From: Candidatus Coprosoma intestinipullorum
GTDB taxonomy: Bacteria; Bacillota_I; Bacilli_A; RF39; UBA660
Direction: 5' to 3'
Assembly (NCBI GenBank): GCA_018713045.1
Contig: DVFV01000103.1
Coordinates: 1-32,094 of the forward strand
DNA length: 32,094 bases
Shown here: piece by piece, positions 23,767 through 31,469 of the stretch
Layout: each line of letters opens with the position of its first letter
How positions within the stretch are numbered: the first letter of the stretch is position 1
Made by a program: the position numbers and the translations under genes
The notes under the pieces: generated by a model
The model's database searches: none
Told to the model about the DNA's origin: nothing
Seen by the model: only the letters and a program-made list of their open reading frames with translations

Positions 23767-25023
23767 TTGTTTGCAAGTATAAAGCAAATTTTTGATCCTG
23801 TTAATAAGGATTTACGAAAGAAAATATATTTCACATTATTTTGTTTGTTTGTGTTTAAACTAGGAACAGCGATTGTTGTACCTGGGGTAGATGCAAATTT
23901 GAACGTTGGTTTCCTCGAACTACTTAATATTATGGGCGGGGGAGCTATGCAAAACTTTTCAATTTTTGCACTTGGCGTAATGCCTTATATTACAGCGCAA
24001 ATTATTATGCAATTATTACAGATGGATATCGTTCCTTATTTTTCAGAACTTGCTAAGCAAGGGCAAACAGGAAGGAATCAACTTAATAAAATAACTCGTA
24101 TTTTGGGTATTGCAATGGCCTTTATTCAAGGTTATATGTTCTCATTCGCCTTTATTCAAGACGGATCAGTAACTGACTATTTGAGTGCTTCTTTGGTTAT
24201 GACAGCTGGTACAGCTTTCCTTCTTTGGATTGGTGACCAGATAACTAAGAAGGGTCTTGGAAATGGTATTTCAATGATTATCATGGCCGGTATTTTAGCA
24301 AGTATTCCAAATATGTTTGGACAAGCTTTTGATGGCCTTGTTAATGGTAGTGATCAGCTTGCAATAGGAATTATCTCATTTGCGGTGTTTGTAATTATGT
24401 ATTTTGTAATTGCTTTTGCAATTTTATATGTACAACTTGCCGAGAGAAGAATTCCGGTTCAATATGCGAATAAAACTAACAACGTATATGGAAGTAAAAA
24501 GAGTTATTTACCATTTAAGATTAATCCAGCTGGAGTAGCGCCTGTTATCTTCGCATCTGCATTGATTTCAGTGCCTGCTTTAATTGCTCAGTTTACGAAA
24601 AATGAAGATATGATGCTTTTTGTAAATAAATGGCTTAGTTTATCATCTGTAACAGGAATGCTTTTATTCTTAGTATTTATCATAGGATTTACATATTTCT
24701 ATATGTATGTCGTTATTAAACCAAAAGAGATGAGTGAAGATTTACAAAAATCTGGTGGTTATATTCCTGGAATTAGACCGGGAGAAGAAACTATCAGTTA
24801 TGTTCGTAAGGTTTTAAATAGAATTACTGTTGTTGGTTCACTATTTTTAGCGATAATTTCCGCTTTACCTTATATTTTCCAAATGTTCTTTACTAATTTA
24901 CCGACGACTGTTTCACTCGGTGGTACCGGGCTTATAATCGTTGTTGGTGTTATTTTAGAGAGTTATAAACAACTCGAAAGTAACTTGATTAGTCACAGTT
25001 ACCGCTTAAGGGGAAGAAAATAG
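23767..25023 (+). CDS. secY: Preprotein translocase subunit SecY
   Basis: The 418-aa, ten-helix channel subunit of the Sec translocon starts at TTG (23767), one base after rplO, with AGAGGTGATC as ribosome binding site. Signature stretches are FALGVMPYITAQIIMQLLQM, GQTGRNQLNKITR, RRIPVQYA in the large cytosolic loop and KPKEMSEDLQKSGGYIPGIRPG in the C-terminal half. It is slightly shorter than the Bacillus protein. It cooperates with SecE/SecG/SecA encoded elsewhere, and would export the BspA-like protein. Confidence 0.98.
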   Translation: MFASIKQIFDPVNKDLRKKIYFTLFCLFVFKLGTAIVVPGVDANLNVGFLELLNIMGGGAMQNFSIFALGVMPYITAQIIMQLLQMDIVPYFSELAKQGQTGRNQLNKITRILGIAMAFIQGYMFSFAFIQDGSVTDYLSASLVMTAGTAFLLWIGDQITKKGLGNGISMIIMAGILASIPNMFGQAFDGLVNGSDQLAIGIISFAVFVIMYFVIAFAILYVQLAERRIPVQYANKTNNVYGSKKSYLPFKINPAGVAPVIFASALISVPALIAQFTKNEDMMLFVNKWLSLSSVTGMLLFLVFIIGFTYFYMYVVIKPKEMSEDLQKSGGYIPGIRPGEETISYVRKVLNRITVVGSLFLAIISALPYIFQMFFTNLPTTVSLGGTGLIIVVGVILESYKQLESNLISHSYRLRGRK

Positions 25024-25671
25024 ATGAATATCGTTTTCATCGCTCCCCCAGCAGCTGGTAAAGGGGCTCAATCAGGAATGATCAGTAAGGAATTTGGTAT
25101 TCCACACGTTTCGATTGGTGATTTACTTAGAAACGTAAACGATGAAAAGATAAGAAAACAACTTTCTTTAGGAGAGTTTGTCGATAATAGTGTGATTGAA
25201 AAGTTACTTACGGAAAGACTTTTAAAAGATGATTGTAAAAACGGTTATGTTTTAGATGGGTTTCCAAGAAATAGTTCACAGATAGAAATATATGAGAAAA
25301 TAAAAAGTATTTCTAATGACAAAGATAATGTAGTTATCGTTTTGGATATTCCAAAAGAGGTCGGTGAAATGCGAATATGCGGAAGACTTGTTTGTCCGAA
25401 GTGTGGTAGTGTTTATAACGAACTAGTTTTGGAAAGTAGACCGAAGATTGCTAATATTTGTGATAAATGTGGTAAAACTTTGGCTAAAAGAAAGGACGAT
25501 AACAAGGAAACTTATGATAAGAGATATGATACTTATTTGAAGGAAACCGCACCGCTTATCAATTATTTCGAGGATAAGGGTATGGTTTATCATATCGACA
25601 GTTCAAAAAGTGTTTTAGATACTTTTAAGGACATTTCAAAAGTTATAGGAGGCTTTTATGATAGGAATTAA
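25024..25671 (+). CDS. adk: Adenylate kinase with an unusual P-loop
   Basis: At 215 aa it has the usual length for a zinc-lid adenylate kinase. It interconverts ATP+AMP and 2 ADP. The NMP-bind and core motifs VLDGFPRN (77-83) and KRKDDNKETYDKRYDTY are normal, and the lid has C124xxC127 and C146xxC149. The P-loop, usually GPPGAGKGTQ, reads APPAAGKGAQ (7-16), losing both Gly and the Thr but keeping Lys 13. The AMP motif STGD is SIGD (30-33). It starts with the base after the secY stop and overlaps map by 14 bp. Its position argues that it is the housekeeping enzyme; catalytic strength is uncertain. Confidence 0.92.
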   Translation: MNIVFIAPPAAGKGAQSGMISKEFGIPHVSIGDLLRNVNDEKIRKQLSLGEFVDNSVIEKLLTERLLKDDCKNGYVLDGFPRNSSQIEIYEKIKSISNDKDNVVIVLDIPKEVGEMRICGRLVCPKCGSVYNELVLESRPKIANICDKCGKTLAKRKDDNKETYDKRYDTYLKETAPLINYFEDKGMVYHIDSSKSVLDTFKDISKVIGGFYDRN

Positions 25672-26404
25672 AAGTCCAAGGGAAATCGAGTTAATGCGCA
25701 AAGCGGGAGAGATTACTGGTGAGACTTTGAAGTATTTGGCTACAAAGGTTAAACCAGGAATCACTACTAAAGAGCTCGATAAATTAGCTGAAGATTTTGT
25801 GCTTAAAAAAGGTGCGACCCCAGAATGTAAAGGTTTTGAAGGTTTTCCAGCTTCAATATGTATATCAGTTAATGACGAGGTTGTTCATGGTATTCCTGGA
25901 CCTAGGAAATTAAAGGAAGGCGATATCGTCAAGCTTGATCTTGTGGCAAATTATAAGGGATATCAAGGTGACTCAGCGATTACTGTGCCAGTTGGGAAAA
26001 TCGATGATAAAAAGAAGTATTTGATTGAACATACTGAAAAGGCTTTATATAAAGGTTTGGAAGCAATTCATGATGGTTGTCATGTTGGCGATATTGGGTA
26101 TGCGATTCAAAAGTATGCAGAGGAACACAATTTAGGAGTTGTTCGCGAACTTGTGGGTCATGGTATTGGAACACAGATGCATGAGGATCCTGATGTGCCA
26201 AATTACGGGGCTCGTCATACAGGACCGGTTTTAAAGGAAGGTATGGTTATAGCGGTTGAACCAATGCTTAATCTAGGAACTCGCAGAGTTTATTTACTAG
26301 ATGATGGCTGGACAATTATTACCGCAGATGGCAAGCCTTCAGCTCATTTTGAACATACAGTATTAGTTACGAAAGATGGGTATGAGATTTTAACTAGGAG
26401 GTGA
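25658..26404 (+). CDS. map: Methionine aminopeptidase, type I
   Basis: The 248-aa enzyme removes N-terminal Met from nascent proteins. All five metal ligands are present: D94 and D105 ([14 protein letters not shown]), H168 (GHGIG), E201 (VEPML) and E232 (FEHTVLV), with substrate His 77 in VVHGIPG. The ATG at 25658 overlaps adk by 14 bp and follows ATAGGAGGC. Confidence 0.97.
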   Translation: MIGIKSPREIELMRKAGEITGETLKYLATKVKPGITTKELDKLAEDFVLKKGATPECKGFEGFPASICISVNDEVVHGIPGPRKLKEGDIVKLDLVANYKGYQGDSAITVPVGKIDDKKKYLIEHTEKALYKGLEAIHDGCHVGDIGYAIQKYAEEHNLGVVRELVGHGIGTQMHEDPDVPNYGARHTGPVLKEGMVIAVEPMLNLGTRRVYLLDDGWTIITADGKPSAHFEHTVLVTKDGYEILTRR

Positions 26405-26408
26405 TATA

Positions 26409-26630
26409 ATGGCAAAAGAAGATGTCATTGAAACAGAGGGTCAAGTTATCGAAATTCTCCCTGGTAGAGAATTTAAGGTTAGACTCGAGAACGATCACGT
26501 TATAAAAGCTCGCATTTCTGGTAAAATGCACATTCATCACATACGTATTTTACTAGGTGACAAAGTGAAAGTGGAATTATCACCTTATGATTTAACATGC
26601 GGGCGTATAACCTATAGAGTAACAAGGTAG
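26409..26630 (+). CDS. infA: Translation initiation factor IF-1
   Basis: The 73-aa OB-fold protein starts [19 protein letters not shown] and ends [13 protein letters not shown], typical of IF-1. It occupies the ribosomal A site during initiation. TAGGAGGTGATATA precedes the start, within the end of map. Confidence 0.98.
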   Translation: MAKEDVIETEGQVIEILPGREFKVRLENDHVIKARISGKMHIHHIRILLGDKVKVELSPYDLTCGRITYRVTR

Positions 26631-26641
26631 GAGGAAGAAAA

Positions 26642-26755
26642 ATGAAAGTAAGACCATCAGTCAAAAAAATTTGTGATAAATGTAAGATTATCAGACGTAA
26701 TGGAAAAGTGTTAGTGATTTGCGAAAATCCTAAACACAAACAAAGACAAGGTTAA
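26642..26755 (+). CDS. rpmJ: 50S ribosomal protein L36, zinc form
   Basis: The 37-aa bL36 reads [20 protein letters not shown] and so on, with zinc ligands C11, C14, C27 and H32. It is placed in its usual position between infA and rpsM. TAGGAGGAAGAAA precedes the ATG. Confidence 0.97.
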   Translation: MKVRPSVKKICDKCKIIRRNGKVLVICENPKHKQRQG

Positions 26756-26770
26756 TATAGGAGGTGTTTT

Positions 26771-27136
26771 ATGGCACGTATTAAAGGTGTAAATATACCT
26801 GATAATAAGAGAATTGAAATTGCTCTTACATATGTTTATGGTATTGGTAGAAGTTTATCAAATAAAATTTTAGCTGATGCTAATGTTGATATTAATAAAA
26901 AAGCTGGCGATTTAACTAGTGAAGAGTTAGTTCGCATTCGTGATGAAGTAAACAAGTATGCAACTGAAGGTGATTTACGTCGTGAAGTTAATAGTAATAT
27001 TAAAATGAAGATGGAAATCAATTGTTATCAGGGACTTCGTCATAAGAGAGGCTTACCAGTAAGAGGACAAAGTACACGTAGAAATGCACGTACTCGTAAA
27101 GGTAAACCAAAGACAATAGCTAATAAGAAGAAATAA
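26771..27136 (+). CDS. rpsM: 30S ribosomal protein S13
   Basis: The 121-aa uS13 starts [19 protein letters not shown], with [12 protein letters not shown] and the C-terminal signature [19 protein letters not shown] plus a basic tail that touches the P-site tRNA. Confidence 0.98.
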   Translation: MARIKGVNIPDNKRIEIALTYVYGIGRSLSNKILADANVDINKKAGDLTSEELVRIRDEVNKYATEGDLRREVNSNIKMKMEINCYQGLRHKRGLPVRGQSTRRNARTRKGKPKTIANKKK

Positions 27137-27152
27137 TTAAAGGAGGATTTTT

Positions 27153-27536
27153 ATGGCTTATAAAGCAAGAAAACGTAAGGTTAAAAAGAATGTTCCAGAA
27201 GGTAAAGCTTTTATTCATTCAACTTTTAACAATACTATCGTAACTTTAACTGATAAAGATGGTAATGCGATTAGTTGGGCTTCAGCTGGAACTTTAGGAT
27301 TTAAAGGTAGTAAAAAGTCAACTCCATTCGCTGCTGGTATGGCGGCCGAAGCAGCTGGTAAAGCTGCAGCTGAGATGGGAATGAAGAAGGTTGAGGTTTA
27401 CGCTAAAGGATTAGGTTCTGGTCGTGAAACTGCTATTCGTTCATTACAAACAGCTGGCCTAGAAATTACTTCAATTTCTGATATAACACCTATGCCACAT
27501 AATGGATGTCGTCCACCAAAACGACCTCGTGGATAA
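27153..27536 (+). CDS. rpsK: 30S ribosomal protein S11
   Basis: The 127-aa uS11 contains [32 protein letters not shown] and the conserved end [15 protein letters not shown]. It is in the platform at the E site. AAAGGAGGATTTTT precedes the ATG. Confidence 0.98.
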   Translation: MAYKARKRKVKKNVPEGKAFIHSTFNNTIVTLTDKDGNAISWASAGTLGFKGSKKSTPFAAGMAAEAAGKAAAEMGMKKVEVYAKGLGSGRETAIRSLQTAGLEITSISDITPMPHNGCRPPKRPRG

Positions 27537-27553
27537 AAGGAAAGGAGCCCTTT

Positions 27554-28501
27554 ATGAATTTTGAAAAACCTGATTATAAAATAACTGAATATGTCGAAGA
27601 TAGCCATTTTGGTAAGTTCGAACTTGAACCTTTGGAAAGAGGTTTTGGTATTACTATCGGTAATGCCCTTAGAAGAGTAATGCTTTCTTCTATGCCTGGT
27701 TCTGCTATTGTGGCAGTTAGAATTGATGGAGTTATGCATGAATTCCAAACAATCGAAGGGGTTATTGAAGATGCAACAGCAATTATTCTTAATTTAAAAG
27801 GCGTTGTTTTAAAGAACAATACAGATGAAGTAAAGACTGCTCATTTGTCAGTTAGCGAAGAACGTGAGGTTACTGCTGCTGATATAGTATGTGATGAAGG
27901 TGTAGAGGTAATTAACAAGGATCAAGTTATTGCTACTTTAGCTAAAGGTGGTAAACTTAACATGGATTTTGTAATTGCCAATGGTAGAGGAGCTTCACTA
28001 TCATCTGATAACAAGAAATATATCAAGGATTTACCTTTAGGATATATTCCAATTGATGCTCTTTATTCACCAATCGAGAGAATTAGTTATTATGTCGACA
28101 ATGCTCGTGTTGGTCAAGATGCTTCTTATGATAAATTAATTATGGAAGTACAAACTAATGGTTCGATTAGACCTGAGGAAGCTATGGCTTTAGGTGCGAA
28201 AATTTTAATTGAACACCTTAATATTATTACTAATTTAAGCGAAATTGCGGATGTTACTGGCATTATGAATGCTAAACAAGAGGACAGTAAGCTTAAGAAG
28301 TTAGAGACTTCTATCGACGATTTAGACTTCTCTGTTAGAGCTTATAACTGCTTAAAGAGAGCTAATATCAATACTTTAGGAGATTTAACTGAAAAGACTG
28401 AAACTGAAATGATGAAGATCCGTAATTTAGGTAAGAAGTCTTTAAAAGAAGTTATGGATAAGATTAAAGATATGGGACTTAAATTCCGTGATGAGGATTA
28501 A
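27554..28501 (+). CDS. rpoA: DNA-directed RNA polymerase subunit alpha
   Basis: The 315-aa subunit has an alpha-NTD with PLERGFGITIGNALRRVMLSS (dimerisation and assembly) and an alpha-CTD (about 245-310) ending in the helix-hairpin-helix region (LKRANINTLGDLTEKTE, IRNLGKKSLKEV) that binds UP elements and activators. The ATG at 27554 has AAAGGAGCCC upstream; an earlier in-frame start within rpsK (27506) would add unconserved residues. Confidence 0.98.
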   Translation: MNFEKPDYKITEYVEDSHFGKFELEPLERGFGITIGNALRRVMLSSMPGSAIVAVRIDGVMHEFQTIEGVIEDATAIILNLKGVVLKNNTDEVKTAHLSVSEEREVTAADIVCDEGVEVINKDQVIATLAKGGKLNMDFVIANGRGASLSSDNKKYIKDLPLGYIPIDALYSPIERISYYVDNARVGQDASYDKLIMEVQTNGSIRPEEAMALGAKILIEHLNIITNLSEIADVTGIMNAKQEDSKLKKLETSIDDLDFSVRAYNCLKRANINTLGDLTEKTETEMMKIRNLGKKSLKEVMDKIKDMGLKFRDED

Positions 28502-28518
28502 ATAGTTAGGAGGATTTT

Positions 28519-28884
28519 ATGGCTTATAGAAAATTAGGACGTGACAATAAACACCGTAGAAGTATGCTTGCCAATCTAACTAAAGATGTCATCAATAACG
28601 AAAGAGTTATTACTACTGAAACTAGAGCTAAAGAAGTTCGTAAGTTTGTCGATAAGATGATTACTTACGGAAAAGATGGTTCACTTGTAGCTAGAAGAAA
28701 AGCTTTGGCTTTCCTTCATAACGATAAGGCTACTGTTTCTAAGGTTTTTGATGATTTAGCTAAAAGATATGAAAATAGAAATGGCGGATATACAAGAATC
28801 TTAAAATTAGAGGAACGTCGTGGCGACGATGCGCTTAGAGTCGTTTTAGAATTAGTAAAGGAAGATACTAAAGAAGAAAAATAG
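28519..28884 (+). CDS. rplQ: 50S ribosomal protein L17
   Basis: The 121-aa bL17 starts [20 protein letters not shown], with the signature [20 protein letters not shown]. It is the last gene of the alpha operon: the terminator stem uses its final codons. Its acidic end VKEDTKEEK is typical. Confidence 0.98.
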   Translation: MAYRKLGRDNKHRRSMLANLTKDVINNERVITTETRAKEVRKFVDKMITYGKDGSLVARRKALAFLHNDKATVSKVFDDLAKRYENRNGGYTRILKLEERRGDDALRVVLELVKEDTKEEK

Positions 28885-28896
28885 TATCTTTTTTTG
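28862..28896 (+). terminator. Terminator of the S10-spc-alpha operon
   Basis: AAGATACTA (28862-28870) pairs perfectly with TAGTATCTT (28882-28890), followed by a T run. The stem spans the last rplQ codons and the stop codon. Confidence 0.8.
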
Positions 28897-28915
28897 TTTT
28901 ATTTTTTTAAATTTA

Positions 28916-28924
28916 TGATAATAT
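28916..28924 (+). promoter_or_regulatory. Extended -10 promoter after rplQ
   Basis: TGATAATAT, 20 bp before the gene at 28945, with a T-rich region upstream and no clear -35. Confidence 0.4.
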
Positions 28925-28944
28925 GTTTGTAAGGAGGAACTTTT

Positions 28945-29493
28945 ATGTGTGAAAGTACTGAATCATATGATATTTTATTAGATAAGCTTAAAAAGATGGG
29001 ATCGATTAAGGAGATAATAAATAATCCTATTCTTATTGATATGGTTTTGAGTTATAATGGCGATAGACATTTTACTGAACTCTTTTTTAGAAAAATAAGA
29101 AATGAAATAGAAATGGGTAATTTAAGCGATAAAGATTTACTTTTTTTGCGCAGTGGTTATTTGATTAGAAGGCTTGTTAATTTGGATGAGTGTGTTTTAG
29201 AAGTTAAAGGTAGAAAATTATATAAGAATGAACTTACTGATAAGATAAGTTATCTACCAGAAATAGGAGATAATCAGGTTTTAATAAACTCTCTTACTTC
29301 TAAAGAAATGATTTCTATTTTATTTGATGATAGAGTTGATGATAAGGCTGTAGCTATTTTAAATACTGTTAGTTCTTTTTATAATGATTTGCCGAATGAT
29401 GTTAAGCTTTCTATTGTATCAGTAGCTTTATTAAAAGGAAAAAATGATATAGCGGAGATGTTAATGGATAGAGATGAGACGAAAAAAAGGTAG
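28945..29493 (+). CDS. All-helical protein of unknown function
   Basis: The 182-aa, mostly helical, charged protein without membrane segments or a family I recognise. Ile/Leu-rich helices (KEMISILFDDRVDDKAVAIL, KLSIVSVALLKGKNDIAEM) look like a repeat-type helical scaffold. The ribosome binding site is AAGGAGGAAC. It has its own weak promoter after the rplQ terminator, and is followed by another unknown gene with a separate strong promoter. Confidence 0.6.
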   Translation: MCESTESYDILLDKLKKMGSIKEIINNPILIDMVLSYNGDRHFTELFFRKIRNEIEMGNLSDKDLLFLRSGYLIRRLVNLDECVLEVKGRKLYKNELTDKISYLPEIGDNQVLINSLTSKEMISILFDDRVDDKAVAILNTVSSFYNDLPNDVKLSIVSVALLKGKNDIAEMLMDRDETKKR

Positions 29494-29505
29494 GTTTGTA
29501 TCAAT

Positions 29506-29534
29506 TTGACACTTTTAATGTTTTATGGTAGTAT
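29506..29534 (+). promoter_or_regulatory. Strong sigma-A promoter
   Basis: TTGACA (29506-29511), a 17-bp spacer and TAGTAT (29529-29534), 25 bp before the gene at 29559. Confidence 0.75.
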
Positions 29535-29558
29535 ACGTCTTTGTCAAGGGGTGATTTT

Positions 29559-30503
29559 ATGTCTTTAGAGGAAATAAAGGCTTATAATTCATTGATTACA
29601 AAAACAGATGATATTAAAGAGGTTTTTTCTATTATAGATAAAATTGATAGTGTTTTTGATTTAAATCTTATTGCCGAGTCTTTATTAAACGATATTTCTA
29701 TTTTAAAAATGATTGATGATTCTTCTAAAGAAATTTCATTATTAAGCTTTAAGGTTAGATGTATTTGGCAAAGAATAGATGAACTTAAAGAAAAAATAAA
29801 TGATAAAGGGACGGTAAACTTACTATTTGCTACTTCTAATGCGGGTAATGTTTATGCCCTAGATGACATTAAATCAATTGATTTAAGTTATTATTCAGAA
29901 ATAGAAGAATGTTTGAACAATATAAGAAATGGTGCGGAATTAAAGACCTTTTCAAGTACAGATAAACGTAAAAAAAATATTTTGTTTTATAAAAAAGGCA
30001 ATGGGAAACAAGTTAGAGTTTATGCAATTAAGGTGTCTGGTAATTATATTTGTGTGTTTGGGGTGGCAGTAAAGAAAGATAATTGGAGTAAGAAAATGTC
30101 AACGATGCTTGACTCTCGAATGGCAATTGTTACTGATGAAGTTCATGAATTTAAAAAGATGATTGAGACAGGTAACGAGCGCTTTATAAAAGAAAGTGAA
30201 AGAAATTATAGTGATATTCAAAATGTTTTATCTATTAATGATAAAAATTCTTATTTTGAGGTGTGTAAGAATTATTTGATTTCATATAGTAATAATTATA
30301 TGACTAGAATGATTTCTGATGATAAATTATATGATTTACTAGATGAACTCGATTTACGTGAACTTTGTGAGATAAGTAAATTAGTTTTAACTTTTGAAAT
30401 ACCTGATTTTAAAAAAAATATAATCCAAGATAAAATTAAAGATTCTTATCTTAGTGGTTATGGAGTTTCTATAGAGGAAAAAGTGAAAATAAAGAGGGGA
30501 TAA
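29559..30503 (+). CDS. Protein of unknown function
   Basis: The preferred start is ATG 29559 (MSLEEIKAYNSL), 314 aa, because AAGGGGTGATTTT directly precedes it; a TTG at 29541 would place that site inside the gene. N- and C-terminal parts are helical. The middle (about 130-205) is a beta-rich segment (NILFYKKGNGKQVRVYAIKV, NYICVFGVAVKKDNWSKK) that faintly recalls RelE/HigB-type toxins, but no catalytic set can be claimed. It shares low-complexity helical style with the previous gene. No antitoxin-like partner is clear. Confidence 0.6.
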   Translation: MSLEEIKAYNSLITKTDDIKEVFSIIDKIDSVFDLNLIAESLLNDISILKMIDDSSKEISLLSFKVRCIWQRIDELKEKINDKGTVNLLFATSNAGNVYALDDIKSIDLSYYSEIEECLNNIRNGAELKTFSSTDKRKKNILFYKKGNGKQVRVYAIKVSGNYICVFGVAVKKDNWSKKMSTMLDSRMAIVTDEVHEFKKMIETGNERFIKESERNYSDIQNVLSINDKNSYFEVCKNYLISYSNNYMTRMISDDKLYDLLDELDLRELCEISKLVLTFEIPDFKKNIIQDKIKDSYLSGYGVSIEEKVKIKRG

Positions 30504-30505
30504 TT

Positions 30506-30592
30506 ATGGATTTTGTAAATAGTTTTTATTTAGTTATTAACAATTTAAAAATGTATTATTATATTATCATTACTAAAAGAATGATAGGTTAA
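30506..30592 (+). CDS. Possible 28-aa hydrophobic small protein
   Basis: An ATG with a very good ribosome binding site (AGAGGGG, 7 bp before it) opens 28 codons, MDFVNSFYLVINNLKMYYYI and so on, ending KRMIG. It starts 2 bp after the stop of the previous gene, in the same transcript and before the terminator. The composition (Tyr/Ile-rich centre, basic end) suits a small membrane peptide. It could also be chance or the stub of a lost gene. Confidence 0.3.
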   Translation: MDFVNSFYLVINNLKMYYYIIITKRMIG

Positions 30593-30601
30593 TTTTAGTT
30601 G

Positions 30602-30628
30602 AAGTAAATAAGTTTGTTTACTTTTTTT
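30602..30628 (+). terminator. Terminator
   Basis: AAGTAAA (30602-30608) pairs with TTTACTT (30617-30623) with an 8-nt loop; a T run continues to 30628. Confidence 0.7.
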
Positions 30629-30645
30629 AGTCTTTGATATATAAT
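30617..30645 (+). promoter_or_regulatory. Promoter of the short-chain dehydrogenase gene
   Basis: TTTACT (30617-30622), a 17-bp spacer and TATAAT (30640-30645). The -35 is part of the preceding terminator stem. Confidence 0.55.
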
Positions 30646-30665
30646 GTTTTAAAAAGCGAGTTGAT

Positions 30666-31418
30666 ATGATGAAAGCAATTGTTACGGGTGCGAGTAGTGG
30701 TCTTGGAGCCGATATGGCAAGGGTTTTAATAGATGAGGGTTATGAGGTTGTCCTAGTGGCAAGAAGAAAAACAAAGCTTGAGAAGCTCCAAAAAGAGCTT
30801 GGTGATAAAGCGAGTTTTATTGTAATGGATATTTCTAGTACTTATAATTGTATGGAACTTTATAACAGTTTGAAAAAAGAAGATGTCGGTATTTTGATTA
30901 ATTGTGCGGGTTTTGGTTTATATGGTGATTTTGTGGATTCAAATATTGATAAAGAGCTCGATATGATTGATTTAAATGTTAAAAGCGTTCAAACTTTAAC
31001 AAAATTGTTTTTGAAAGACTTTGTAAAAAAGGATCGAGGGTATATTTTAAATGTTGCTTCGATGGCGGGATTTATGCCGGGACCTGGGATGGCAACTTAT
31101 TATGCGAGTAAGGCTTATGTACTGAGTTTTACTGAGGCTATATATAAAGAACTTAAAAAAAGTGATAGTAATGTTTCAGTAAGTTGTCTATGTCCAGGAC
31201 CTGTGGATACTAATTTTAACAAGGTGGCTAAAGTAGAATTTGGAGTTAAAGGGTTAAATAGTATGGATGTGGCTAGATATGCGATAAATAAGATGTTCAA
31301 CGAAAAATTAATTATTATTCCGTCATTTTGGATGAAGATAATTCATATTTTGGTTAAAGTTTTGCCAGTTAAATTAGTTATGAGATTTGTTTATAATTTT
31401 CAAAAGAGTAAATCTTGA
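30666..31418 (+). CDS. Short-chain dehydrogenase/reductase (SDR)
   Basis: The 250-aa classical SDR has the nucleotide motif TGASSGLG (7-14), NCAG (79-82), catalytic Ser 132 in VASMAGF and YxxxK with Y145 and K149, followed by PGPVDTNF. Arg residues after the second strand (VARRKTKLEKL) favour NADP(H). The C-terminus adds a hydrophobic segment (WMKIIHILVKVLPVKLVMRF), as in the DltE/YqjQ-like group that associates with membranes. The substrate is unknown. Two ATGs are adjacent (30666, 30669); the ribosome binding site (AAGCGAG) is weak. It ends in TGA. Confidence 0.9.
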   Translation: MMKAIVTGASSGLGADMARVLIDEGYEVVLVARRKTKLEKLQKELGDKASFIVMDISSTYNCMELYNSLKKEDVGILINCAGFGLYGDFVDSNIDKELDMIDLNVKSVQTLTKLFLKDFVKKDRGYILNVASMAGFMPGPGMATYYASKAYVLSFTEAIYKELKKSDSNVSVSCLCPGPVDTNFNKVAKVEFGVKGLNSMDVARYAINKMFNEKLIIIPSFWMKIIHILVKVLPVKLVMRFVYNFQKSKS

Positions 31419-31434
31419 GTGATTTATTTTTTTT
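31409..31434 (+). terminator. Terminator of the SDR gene
   Basis: TAAATC (31409-31414) pairs with GATTTA (31421-31426), followed by T8. It spans the stop codon. Confidence 0.55.
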
Positions 31435-31443
31435 AAACAAATA

Positions 31444-31452
31444 TGATATAAT
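31444..31452 (+). promoter_or_regulatory. Extended -10 promoter of the M14 peptidase gene
   Basis: TGATATAAT, 17 bp before the ATG at 31470, with no clear -35. Confidence 0.5.
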
Positions 31453-31469
31453 TAGGGAAGTGATGTATT

